Shown one piece after another: positions 14,326-26,600 of a DNA stretch of 64,000 bases; position 1 is the stretch's first letter; each line of letters opens with the position of its first letter. The notes below the pieces were generated by a model. It was given only the letters and a program-made list of their open reading frames with translations, was not told where the DNA came from and did not search any database. The position numbers and the translations under genes were made by a program. Location: the NCBI GenBank assembly GCA_029207755.1, contig JARCOQ010000001.1, positions 96,936,140 through 97,000,139 of the forward strand, read 5' to 3'. The stretch comes from Chamaea fasciata (lineage: Eukaryota; Chordata; Aves; Passeriformes; Sylviidae).

Positions 14326-15680
14326 CTCTGACTTAAAGTCTGGAAACTAACTCTAAATATACCATCATTGATTCTGTAAGCTAGCACATACACACCAGCT
14401 TGCCTGCAGTACCAAAAAGCCATCCTAGTCCACTCAACCTTCTCTGAGAGGCAGAGACCTCCTCCAAAAGTGCAGAATGAGAAACTGATGATAGACTGTG
14501 CCTGTTTGGTCCTTTCCCTTCAACATGGAAAACATTCTTACAAAAGTCACATACCTCATTTGGCCGTTGGAAGAGGATCAGGCTTTAAAAATCTTGGGAC
14601 CAATTCTAATTATCACTTCTTAATAATTTAAAATGTTAACATGAATAATTTTAATTTACCTTGTTACATGATCTTCCACTGACATTACCAGGCAGGAAAT
14701 GGGTCTGGGAAGGAGAACAGTCACAAAAATATCAGCAGAGGGGCAATTCATTTGTGCTCACTGTCTGCTTTGTCAAAGATCAAAGAAGCAATAGCAAGAT
14801 GCTTTTGCATGGGCCAATTGGGTGTGTCTGCTCGATGTGTTCACATACTACCAGATCTACTGCTAGGATCTGAAGATGCTTTTATTTTATTATTATCAGT
14901 GAAATTATACCAAATTCACTGAGTTCAAGAATTGTGTAGCATGGGATCTTTGAGAGTGGAACTGAGTGATTAATGCTATTGCACATGATGCTTTCCAACT
15001 AGGTTAAATATTTAACTTACTCGTGTGATGATTTAGTTCTCATAAGCCTGTTAGAGAACAAAACTATGCACTATGCTTTACATGAATACCACCCATTCAG
15101 TGTAGTTATGTAAATATTTGTTCTTTTAAATCTGTATTCTCTACATGTATATTTTTAAAATTATTTGAATGTCTCAAAACCAGGAATAAATTATTCCAGA
15201 AGAATATCTGTGAACTGGGTAGCTCTTAGGGAGATAAAGAAATGCAGTGACTTTCTTCAGCTTAGTCAGGGTGTGTATTACCTGTACAGTACAATTAGGA
15301 AACAGTTCTCAGGTATTTATAGTCACTTTAATCATAAGACTAACTTTGCTAGCTTTGTAATGAAGCACCTTGCAGACAGGGTACATAAAATTAATTTAAA
15401 ACTCTGCTGAAAAACACTGGAGTCCCACAGTATCCTGATGTGGAGAACAGAAATTCCTGCAACATTTGTTAAACCATTTGCATCTACTGACATAGTGCTG
15501 TCATATACTTTTAACATAAAAATTACTGCTCCAAAGCAAAAGCTGATAAGAGGGGACTCCCTCAGAACCTTCTTTCCACTGAAATCTGTAACAAAGTAGG
15601 CCGACCAAAGGAAAGTGTGACACCTAGTACATGAAAATTTTCTATTGTAAAATCTGTACAGCTTTTGCATTCTGGAGTGG

Positions 15681-15776
15681 GATTTTTAGTTTTGTGGGTT
15701 GTTTTTGGTTTTTTGGGGTTTTTTGCCTTTTGTTGTTGTTGATGGTTTCTGATCTTGTTTTTGTTTTTGGGGGGTA
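15681..15776. repeat. T/G low-complexity tract
   Basis: About 95 bp made mostly of T runs broken by G, GG and GGG, including TTG triplets. On the ADCY1 transcript strand it is A/C-rich. Confidence 0.7.
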
Positions 15777-15986
15777 GACTGTTCTGCTTGTTAAAAGGAA
15801 GTTTTGCTTGTTTTTAGACAATGTAAAGTTTTACTTTTCTTTTGCAAAGTAGCTGAGGTTAGTTAGCCTGTGAATCCCTATTAGGACAATATGGCACATG
15901 TCCATGGAGTACATGTCCCTCAGCAGGGTGACCTTCAACTGCTCCCCCCTTGACTATGGAGTTGTACTCCACATTTCACATCTGGA

Positions 15987-16011
15987 TTATGGTTTCAGTA
16001 TGAAACCATAA
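15987..16011. other. Perfect 10-bp hairpin with 5-nt loop
   Basis: TTATGGTTTC (15987-15996), loop AGTAT, then GAAACCATAA (16002-16011). The stem pairs perfectly on either strand. It lies in the proposed ADCY1 3'UTR, about 1.3 kb after the stop codon. A role is not known. Confidence 0.6.
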
Positions 16012-17346
16012 ACAATATGATATGGGCAGCAGGAGAGAAAAAAAACAGCCACAATATATTCCTTTTTACACAGATTGAGAGCAGGCCTTGCTCTCCTGGC
16101 ACATTTACCAGTGCTCCTCATTTGGCAAAGTTTGACTGTGCTTGTTTCTCAGAATTATAGCTTTCTATAATTGTACAGCTTTGAAAAGTGAGTCTGGATA
16201 GAATCAAAGTGTAATAAAACTGTGTGACATAAATTTAAAAATCAATTAAAATATAAAACTTTGTTGGCAAACATACAAATCTCACAAAACTAGCAACAGC
16301 ATGTTTGTCACCAGTACTGGACTATTCTTTGAGCTGTTCAGAATGGTAAATCCTGGATTTGAGCCAGAGGACTTGTGCTATTTCTAAAGGCCTGAAATAA
16401 TACCATCCTTCTGCTCCTCAGTAAAATCACCACTGTAAATACAGGAATGTTTCTATATTGCATAAGCATATTGCTGTGCTTGCAGGGTGGCTCCTCGATA
16501 TTGCATGGTCAAATGACATACAAAAAGTCAGCAAATTCTATGCTCTACCACTCTCATATTTTTTTTAATGGAAAGAATATATATTGTTCTTTTGCCTAAA
16601 CTTTAATCTCTGTGGTTTATTTACTGTATCTCCTAGTGTAATGGTTTGATTGAAAGTTTTTGGAAGTTTTTGGAGCATTCAAAGAGAACTTAAAAAAATA
16701 TGTACGGTTCTGTAATTAGCTGAATCCAGTCTTCATTAATCTGCCACTGACAGCACAATAAACACTGTCTTCATTGCATTAATTCATGCACTGGGAGCAC
16801 AGTTTCTCAAAGCCTTGCTGTAGCCCTGGAGAGTCTCCAGGCATCCCTCATTCCATGGTTAAATCCCACATTAGCAGCTTTGCTAATCCCAGGCCCAACA
16901 ATTCTGGCCACAACAGAAAGAGAAATCTCTTTGCCATGTCAGGTGATGTGTAAATAAATACACATTTTTATGTTCATCTCTATAAATCTCTATTAAGTCT
17001 ACACAGAACTGTTTGTATGTGCGCATATATAGATTAAAACATATATATACACACACATAAATAATTGCTTGCACATTTATCTAATTTTTTTCATTTACTG
17101 TTTAAAAATTCCAAGAAAATATTCCTCATTTCCAGAAAATCCCATTTTGACTTTTCATAACCGAATTGCTAGCCCTTATATGTTCCATCCCAAGAGTTCA
17201 TTACACAGTCCCCATGTTCTCTTTGGTTGGGTTGTAGTGGTCCTTGGTTAATTACATGGCCTATGATCTCTGACTTCCTAGTAAAAATTCAGGCAACCAT
17301 TGCTCTCCAAGTTCACGGCAAGTGGCACAACAAAATCTCCTTTGTT

Positions 17347-17685
17347 CTATGCCTCCTTCACAGCTGACACAGAAGGAAGATAATGCAGTGTTTGGTTTGT
17401 GTGAGTAGCAGATACTTGACCTGCTCCAACACCAGGTTTTACAGTAAAGCTAGCAACTGAGGACACTGATGGACAGCTGGTGCCCAGTTTTGTTTGAATG
17501 TTTGCCCTCCCATAAGGGTACATTTTCCTCTCTAAGTTTAAAGATCGTGTTTGGGAATTATTTCCATCAGTTTTACCTTCCAGGAAATAGGTCAACATTT
17601 CACCTTTTCCCTTTACACTGACTTTACCCCTGCACACAAATTCATAACTGCATCTTTTTAATATCCGCTGAACTTCTTCTGTCAC
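17347..17685 (-). CDS. ADCY1: ADCY1 last coding exon (end of C2a, C-terminal tail, stop codon)
   Basis: 112 codons in phase 0 plus a TAG stop at 17349-17347. It begins [16 protein letters not shown], and the second Lys of [11 protein letters not shown] matches the C2 lysine that contacts the ATP phosphates (K1065 in ADCY2). After [15 protein letters not shown] the tail is less conserved, rich in Ser, Thr and Gly, and ends SAVKEA, the same KEA ending as mammalian ADCY1. The acceptor is CCTCAG. The open frame in the annotated translation starts with GTG, which is an internal Val codon here and not a start. Confidence 0.97.
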   Translation of the reverse strand: MTEEVQRILKRCSYEFVCRGKVSVKGKGEMLTYFLEGKTDGNNSQTRSLNLERKMYPYGRANIQTKLGTSCPSVSSVASFTVKPGVGAGQVSATHTNQTLHYLPSVSAVKEA

Positions 17686-20600
17686 CTGAGGAAAAAAAAC
17701 AAAAAAACAAACTCGTTACTTTTTTTCTGTTCATGTAATTGCCCACCCCTCTCCATTTTACTTCTCGGTCATGAATATGCATAAACAGAATGGATTAGCA
17801 CCTACAGCTGCTCTCAGGGTCACTTAGAATTTTCTTTAGGAAGGAAAGGTCACTGATAAAACTGGAACCTGAGAAGCAGAATTTCTGGTCTTAAGTTAAA
17901 TAAATACACAGACAGATTAAGCTCCATCCAACAGAAATATGTAACCAAATTGTAAGCTGTATCAGTTCCAGAGATGCTAATTTATTGCAGAAGACCTTTT
18001 GATCCCTGGAGATTAGACAGGTGTTTTGGATAAATGACTGCAAGTGTTCACTGAACTTTTGAGAGGAACACCATAGGTTCTAGTAGTAGAACAACAGTGT
18101 TCTCTGTCTGCATCACCTCTCCAATCCAAAGTATCCAAGCAATTTTTAGAGCGACATAAAATGTAGTAAGATGCAAATGAGCATATATCCTTTCCTTGAA
18201 GGTCTCATTTAGGCAAAATTTCTCCAGCACAAAGACTGGCAGTATTAGCATCCCCAGGCTTACCCCCAACTGTGTGCAATGAAGCAGAGAACTCTTGTTT
18301 CTTCTGACGGGAAATGATTTATTTGAGGATTTCATTGTCTTTAAGGAGGGAAGTGTATAAGATGGCAAACATCACTCACCTGTGATGGTGAGTCATCTGG
18401 AGAGTGTTGCCCCTTCCATAAGAACAAAGAGAGGCTGTGTTTTCTAAGTGTTCTTGAAAACATAAACACATATAAACCAGGAGGTATGTAAAGTTTGCAA
18501 AACTGTCTCAGAATGCACTCACCTGAATCTTTCCCTGCACTCCAGTACTATCCATCCGGCTAGCAACATTCACAGTGTTCCCCCAGATATCATACTGTGG
18601 TCTTCTGGCTCCAATGACTCCTGCCACTACCGGCCCAACATTAATACCTAAAATTAAACAATCAGTTTGGTTTTCACTACAGCGTATTATCCAAAGGAAA
18701 CATGAATCCTGCAAAACAGATTTGACACCAGTGTCTTGACAACTTTTTTTTGTAGCAGAGTAATATATGTTAACATCATAAAGCTGAGTCATGGGAGGTT
18801 TAGGTTAGATGTCAGGAAATGGTTTTTCACCCTAAGAGGGACTGAGCACTGGAAAAAGCTCTCCAGGGAGATGGTTACAACAATAAGCTTGACAGAATTC
18901 AAGAAGCATTTGGACAATGCTCTCAGGCACATGGTGTGACTTTTGGGCTGCCCTGTGCAGGGCCAGGAGTTGGGCTTGTTAATCCTGATGGGTCCCTTAC
19001 ATATTCTATGATCCCTCAGCATATTCATGTTTCTATGATTATATTAATGCCAAGTGGACTTCTGCATTTGTAAAAGTTTTAGAAACACAACAGAGACATT
19101 CCTTGATATCTTATTGGAAATGTAGTATGATAGACAACATAAAAATTTGATTCTTCTATGGATTTTGTTTGTTTAAAGAAAACAAGAAAAGCAGTGCAGA
19201 GTTAGTTTCACCTAACTGAAAATGGGACAAACTGGTAAGGATCTTTAATAGTTTCCTATAACTTCCACTGCAGTTGCACATATAAAGCCTTTTAATAGAG
19301 GTTTTCCAAGTGGAACAGAAACGATGGTCTGGAATACACAAGGATTGGGGTAAGGGAAGTGTGTCAGGTTGGTTGTTAGTACCAGACAACTCAGATTCCC
19401 GAGACAGTGGAAGAAGAAAAAAGTATGTGAAAATGCCTCAAGCATATTTTTTTGGAAACTGCAAAGCTCAATTCTACATTTCTGACTGATTTAAATATCT
19501 TGTTTGCAAGATAAGAGGATGTTCCTTCTGAGTGCCCTGAAGAGCTGCAGATACTAAACCCTGCATGACATTCTGTGCAAGGGCTTTCCTAGGCAATTTA
19601 TGCAGAAGAATGACGGTTAGATATTTGATCCTTTGTGAACCTGGAAAGACAAGTTTTAAGAGAGTTGAAAGATAATTTGAGGTTTATAATTATTAGGATG
19701 TACAGGAGGTCAAAGACATATAACTCTCCTATTGCTGCCTTTGATGACCTTGGTCTTTCTCAATCTTCCACTGCTAGCAGCCTCAGTTTTCCTGTTGTCC
19801 AGCTCATTCTCACAAGTCAGCCATGAAAATGTATAGAGAAAGAAGCTGGAGAAAACTAACACTGTTAGAATATGCAGTAAAATGAGAACAGCAGTAGAAG
19901 TACCATGAGTGAGGGGCAGGATACATGAAGAAAGGGAAGCAGGGAACTTGATTTCTAGGAAGGCTGAGAGAAATGAGTGGTAAGATATGTGATAACATGT
20001 AAAGGATTGCATGGAAAGGGTTGTGTTGTGCAGACAAGAGGATTTGGTTTGTTGGAGAAAACAGGACTGGTTAAGGTGATTTGGCATCTGTGGAGAAAAA
20101 GCTCCCATTGCACTTTTAATGCCAACAAAGATTTTGCAGATGCAACTTAACATAATACAGTAAGACACAACTTTCAGCAGCATAGCAAAACAAAGCAGTG
20201 TTAGCCACAAGACTGGCTACACTCATAACATTGCAGAAAATTAATGGTGCACTTTCCTTTTAGGGGTGCATAGATTAAGTAGACACACTGGAATTGGAGG
20301 GAATTACAATTCCTTAATACTAATGCATACCATCTAGACTGCTGATCTTTTACATGAATGTGACTCTCTCACTAGTAGAGAATTTTCAGTTTTATTCATG
20401 AGTGCAGGACAGGTAATTCTTTGCTGACAGCACAGGAAAAACCAACGAAAACAATCTTCTGCTTGTTTGATAATTGTAGAAACATGACTTACCAACACGT
20501 AGGACAAAATCATTGTAAGACTGATAGTTGATTTCATCAAGAACGTCAAACATCTCTATTGCAAAATCTGCCAGTGTACTCAGATGGGAATATATTGATT

Positions 20601-23600
20601 TTTTAGCCTAGAAACAAAATAGTGTTGCATATTAAATTTGTATGGTACTGAGATGCAGGTTAAATACTAAAGTGAAAAATAATGAGAAGTTCAAACAGAT
20701 GCTTTAGGAAAAGAATTTAAGCAATTTTTCTGTTTGTGAAAGGAAACGTTTGGTGGTAGCTGCAGCACATGCTTTCTTTTTTTCCGCTATTTTTTTTCTT
20801 CTCTCTCTCCTTTTGATTTCTGGGAAGAATGGAAAGCAAAGTTCCCATGGTAAAGCGGTTCTGTTGCTAGAGAGCTGCTGATGTTTGTTTTGAGTGTGGC
20901 AGGGAATATAACCTGCTTTCTTACAAAACTACTTTGCCTGACGATTATTAATAACTATAGTTTCTGCCGTCTTCTCCCTCTGGGGCTTTTGCTAGCTCCC
21001 AGCTTCCATGGGGTGCATGATGTTCCCATTGACAAAATTCCTATTAGATTTAATCCTGTGAGGTGCAGAAAACCCCTAAGTTTTTCCTTTCCAGGCAAGT
21101 TGAAGGGAGCTGTTATCAAATGTATCTAAACGAACTAAGGGTTTTTGCCCAAAAGGGATCAAATGAATTGGTGAAGTATTAACTTGTAAATAAAAGCCCA
21201 AACATAAGAAAATAATTTTTCCAACCTCAGTCTAATTTAACTGTGCAAATAATTTTCAGAGGATTTTTTGGATTCCAAAACTTAGCAAACTTCTAGCATA
21301 ATTCTCAAGATCATGAAAGAAATATTTGATACAAAGTAGTAAAAATCTAAGCAGCAGATTATTAGAATGTGGGAAAGCGAGGTTTGTATATTTGTTCTGT
21401 TACTCATGCTCTCTCCCCAACTAACCAACTTAGTTAAAGACAGGTTATTAGAATAAATTTTTGACTCAACTCAGTATGACTGTTCTTATACTCTGCTCTT
21501 ATTTGCATAAGAAATATGAATTTTGGAACAAATTTGCAAAGTGAAAATGGGCTAAAGGTAGGATATGGTGAAAAAAATGCAGGGTCAGTGGCAGCTTTGG
21601 TAGGGTGTTACACAATAGGACTGTACAAGCCGGCATGAGATGAATGCTTGCTGAGTTTTTGCCATGATAGTGAGATTTTATAAATGCAGCACTAAACAGT
21701 GGCTGAAAAACCTGAGAAACAGGTTGCTATTTCCTTCATTCACCTCAATTTGAAAGGGTTGCTTCATGTGGCTAGGAAATTTACAAAAAAACTATGAAAG
21801 CAGTCCTTGTGCCAGTCCCAGTTTTTGGGAAGGATATTTTTATTTACCTGCCTGGATGCCTGGCATTCTGCTTCTTGCAATGTGAACTAGCTAGTTCTAC
21901 TCTTATAAAAGAAGAGCAAGAATTAAGCTTAAAGAGCTGATGGATACATTTCCAACAGAGGAGGAAAAAATATTCAGTGTCTGGAGCAGTGCATAGTTTT
22001 ATTTAATTTCTAATCTTCTTTATATTTCCTCTCTTCCATTACTTTGCTGTCTGATGAATGTTCTGTTTTCCTGTAATACCCTTCAGGGTTGCAGGAGAAA
22101 GGACTGGTGACAAATACTGAGTGCACTGCAGGTAACAGATCCCTCTAAATAGGATTAGAGCAAATTATCTTGAACCTGCACTAAAGAAAACCACAAAGTT
22201 AGGACCCTGGTGAAGTCAGGATCCTGGTGAAATAGAGATACAATGAATTTATGTTGTGCAAATATCTACAAAAGCTTAGTCTGTGTGCTGCCCTGTTGAT
22301 ATAACTGGCAAGCAATTATTTATTTAAACATCAGAGTAGTTACTGGAAAAACTGCTCAGAGCATCACAACAAAATCATTGCAATAGAGACAATGGGCATT
22401 TACAGTAGCCACTTGCTGAGTTAAGGTGCAGAAATGGGACTCCAGTACAATATGGGATTTTAATATTTGACTTCATCAGGGTACTGGGCTCTTAAGTGCA
22501 TAAATATCCTCAGTTAAGAGCACAATTAACTTCATCCACTGCTTTCTGTTCGTGTCTAAATCCTAATAGGAAATTAGTGATTCACAATCAGAGGCTGTGT
22601 GAGATTTTCTATTGAACATGGGACACTCCTGGCAGAGGGCAGACCAGAGGCACTTGAGTGTCTTATGGTTCCCCATGGACACATATGACTCCATAGGACA
22701 GCCCAGGGACTGTGTGAAGCTTGTCTGGGCATGACAGGACAGCCAAGATTATCAGACTTCTAATATACAGGTGTATGCTGAAAAACTACTGGAAAACTGG
22801 CAAGAGGATGTAAGTAATTTCTTTTCATTTGCATCACATGAAGAGTAGGGAGAGATCACAGAAGAGCTGAAACCCTAAGTAAAAGTAAAAATTATTGTCT
22901 GTTTCATATGATTTTTTTTATTCTGGAATACAGAATTCTTAATAAATTCTATGTATATAGAAAAAAATGAAAATTTGCCCCAAGATTTCAAAGGAAGACA
23001 GAGTACTGTAAAAAGATCTGCTGCAGTGCTTTAAAATGCATTACTATCATAAGTTCAGAGCAGTATCTTCAGTACTAGACTAACTTATCTGACTCAACAA
23101 CTATACTCAACAACTGTAAAATATAAGAGACAAACATGTTTAGGTTTTGAAACATATGCTGCCAAAGTTATCCAATAACACATTTGTTTTGAAGATTATA
23201 GTTCAAAGAGCATTTATGGCAGACACTAAAGTATGCCACTGCCTGTTTGCCTCAGATCACACACTGAAAAAAATTCTAAAGATCAGTGTTTTTGCCTGTC
23301 TCAGAACCCATGAGTCAACGAGTCAAACATTTTTAGGATAAGCAGACATTTAAAAATACTTTTTTTGATACAAAGGAAGGCATCAGGAAATACTTTTATA
23401 ACCATTGATTTATATGTGGTCTTGTTTTTTATTTACTTGTTGCTAAAAAGTCCACAGGGCATCTTCTGGCCTTTTTTCCTTTTGCCTTCTAACTTAGTAC
23501 TATTTTGCAATGCTAAACCATATGCACTAATGTATTCTACATATGTCTACAACATATATACATACATATCAGAAAAAGGGAGAAGTGTTTGAAAACTCCA

Positions 23601-26600
23601 GGCAGATGAAGTGAATGGATTGCTTTAATTTTCATTCTATTCTTATATGATTAATTTTATAGAATTTTAATGATTTAGTTTCATTAGTGTAATTACTAAT
23701 GGGTATAGTACTCTGTATACTATACATTTAATGTAATTCCTACAGGGTTTTCTGACTTTCTAGATGCTGCTTGGAAATCTAGGAAATCTCTGTTCCAAGA
23801 TAATAACTTAAGGCAAGAATAGCACTCAAGGGTAGTGATGATGATACAGAAGAACTGTGCCCCAGAGTTAGTGGGTTTGAAATGACTTTGACTTTTTTTT
23901 TATTTCTAAATAATTAAATCAGTAAATAAAGTGCTAATTGTAGAGACAAAGAAGAGCTGATCTGGAGGGAACAGGTACAGTGCAGCACTGTACCTAGTAC
24001 AAAGTTCCTGTCCATTATGGGGGTTTGGAGAGGATGTTTATTTTAGTTTTAGGCTACATCCAGATTTCAATATTAAAAATATATATGTAAAAATTGCATT
24101 TTAATATTCTTCTGCTAGTTTTGCAGCAATTCATTACACCTAGAGTCTCCCTTTCCCTGCATCTTACAAGGCCATCTAAGATACCAGGTTTAAAACACTA
24201 CCACTGATTTAGAGGCTTTTATATACCAATTTGCAAGGAATACAAAGCTGCAGACAATGAAATCACAAGTGAAGCCACACAAGCAATTGTGGCAGTTTTC
24301 CAGCTACAGCTGTTCTTTGATTTTCAGATTCAAAATGTTGTAAAGAAGTCATACAAGTTATCAATAATCTCACAGAATTAGTTGTGTTTCTGATGTTCCT
24401 CTGGAAATTGAAGGAAAATGGTTCCTTCACATAAGACTGTTACATAAAATCTTCTTACCTTAGTTCCTGAAGTAGGTACGAGTCCCACAGCTGCCATATA
24501 TGTACTTCCAATTGTCTTGATCTTTTCAATATCCTTATAATATTCTTTGTCCATAAGCTTTGTTTAAAACATAAAACTGTTAAATATTACATAATATTTT
24601 AGACAAACAACCATAGTTATCAGACAATATGAGCAAGTTCATTAAACCATATCGTGTTTGCTAAGTTAAGGCTTGCCCACTTTGAGGTCATTGAAAAAAA
24701 CTGCCATTAACTTCCATATTTGATATGCTTCCTGTATTAGAGAAATTTTAGGTCAGAGTCATATGCCTAAAGGTAGAAATTTAGCACTTTGGAGAAGCCC
24801 AGTGGACACCAATTATGATTAAATAGGAAGTTTACAGTCCTAATTTATGAAACAGTTCAAGATACAGTGATTTACTTCAGATGTCATTGATAGTTATTTG
24901 GTAGAACTGATATGGTCAAAAGACAAAGTGTTTAGACCTTACCTCATCAAAATCAGCAATAATTTCATTTAAAAGGCGTAAACATTCCACTCCCATATTA
25001 TTGCCATCCAATTCTATGTAGAAATCATTGAAATTTGGGATGGAAGCAAACATCACTCCCACTTGTGAATATGACTGGTAATAAAGGTCCTGTAGTTCAT
25101 AAGCAGATGTAATTTTTATTTTAAAACATTAATCTAAACTAAACATCATTATCACAACACTTATTTTACTGCTACGCAATAGCTAGGACAAAGGCCATCA
25201 GTTTCTCTAGAGGGAAAACCAGACTTCTTAAAATAATGTTGAAAGATGTCATCATTCAAGACCACAATAGAAAATAAACACCTAAGGTATTAAACCCATT
25301 TAAAACAATTTAGAGTTTTTTTCTGTTTAGACAGAAGCAGCAAGCCAAATTTGAAGAAAGTTTTAACAGTTATAGAACTTCTATTGTACAAGAAAAATAA
25401 TTACATTTTCTCAATCTTGTTTAATAAGCAAAATAAGAGATGGACCAATTTTATCCTGCGGTACATAACTGGCCTCACTCCTTCAAGTCTTTCCATGTGT
25501 TGTGGATTTCTATATAATATAATGCTGTTCTGTATGGTAAGGTTTCTGCTTAAAAATTTGGAAGGCTCAAAGAAAGCAAAATCACTCTTCTGTGGTTCAA
25601 ATACTTCAACCCAAACTCTCAAGAACAGAATTATCGACATTACGGCTACTTCAGTGCTAAAGGTTTTCAGATGACCAGAAGGACTCTCATAAGGCCTTCT
25701 TGAACCAATTTATTTAGTCAGGGCAGCTTTTTATGTAAATCTGTGCTTCCTTGAGTATGTACTATTCCCTGTTTTTAAATTTAAATAGATGGTTTTGGTA
25801 ATGGTAGCATACTTTCCAGTACTAGAGTGGTTAATATTTAAGTGTCTGGCAGTTCATACACTTCACCATTCAGAACCAAACTGAGCTCATGCAATATTGT
25901 GATAAATTTCAATATCCTACACTGATTGGAAAAAAAAAAAAAGTGATAGACATACAGGTACCTGGTTACATTCATGTTGAATGAAAACCTTCCCTTATCC
26001 TGGATTTTATTAAAATTCTTCAGAGAAGGACCATACAGCAAAAGAAATAATTTCAAACTAATTCTTGAACACAAGTTTTTACAAAGCTATTTTTATATGA
26101 ACAAAGTTTTTTCCAAGCCTTTCTTGCAAACATAGAGGTGGAAGGTGGCTCAAGCAACAGAGACTCATACAGTATGTATTTAAATTTTATCTTGGTTTAC
26201 CATATTTCTTGGATTAGACATAAGAAAGTGCTGTGCAACATGGGCTGGCAACAGATTGAAAAGTATTCTTTTATTATCCAGCTTGACTCTCTCCATATCA
26301 TCTCTCTCTTCTTCTGCCTGTTGGGATAGAGGAAAAGAAAAATCTTTCCAAGAAGCAAAAAATAAGCTGAGTCTATCAAATAGCTTCTATTAATTCATCC
26401 TTTGGAATGAAAATGAACAAAATGCAGAATAGCAATGCAGATTGAGAACAGTTCTCTTGTACCATGCTTCTACATTAGGCAAAATCCCTTTAAATCCTTA
26501 GTAATTCAAGCTAAAGTCTCTCAGCTGTTTTCAGGGTTTGATCAGCTAATTGTATTGGTATCTTATGTAGTTCTCTGTACTTTTAAATAGAAGCTTGATA

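Larger units (their letters stand above)
7116..17346 (-). other. ADCY1: Probable ADCY1 3' untranslated region (about 10.2 kb)
   Basis: The region downstream of the stop codon has no coding exon and few interspersed repeats (one CR1 piece). It ends at a strong-looking poly(A) site near 7134. Mammalian ADCY1 mRNAs are known to carry a 3'UTR of many kilobases, so this length is plausible. Other AATAAA hexamers on the minus strand (for example near 16617, 14880 and 12015) could give shorter isoforms. The extent is inference; only transcript data would fix it. Open frames in here, up to 115 codons, look like chance. Confidence 0.5.

Noticed and set aside
19710..20210. 166-codon minus-strand frame in an ADCY1 intron
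   Set aside because: Hydrophobic and Ser/Leu/Cys-rich as expected from T-rich DNA; no domain, no plausible splice structure, and it sits between two confirmed ADCY1 exons.
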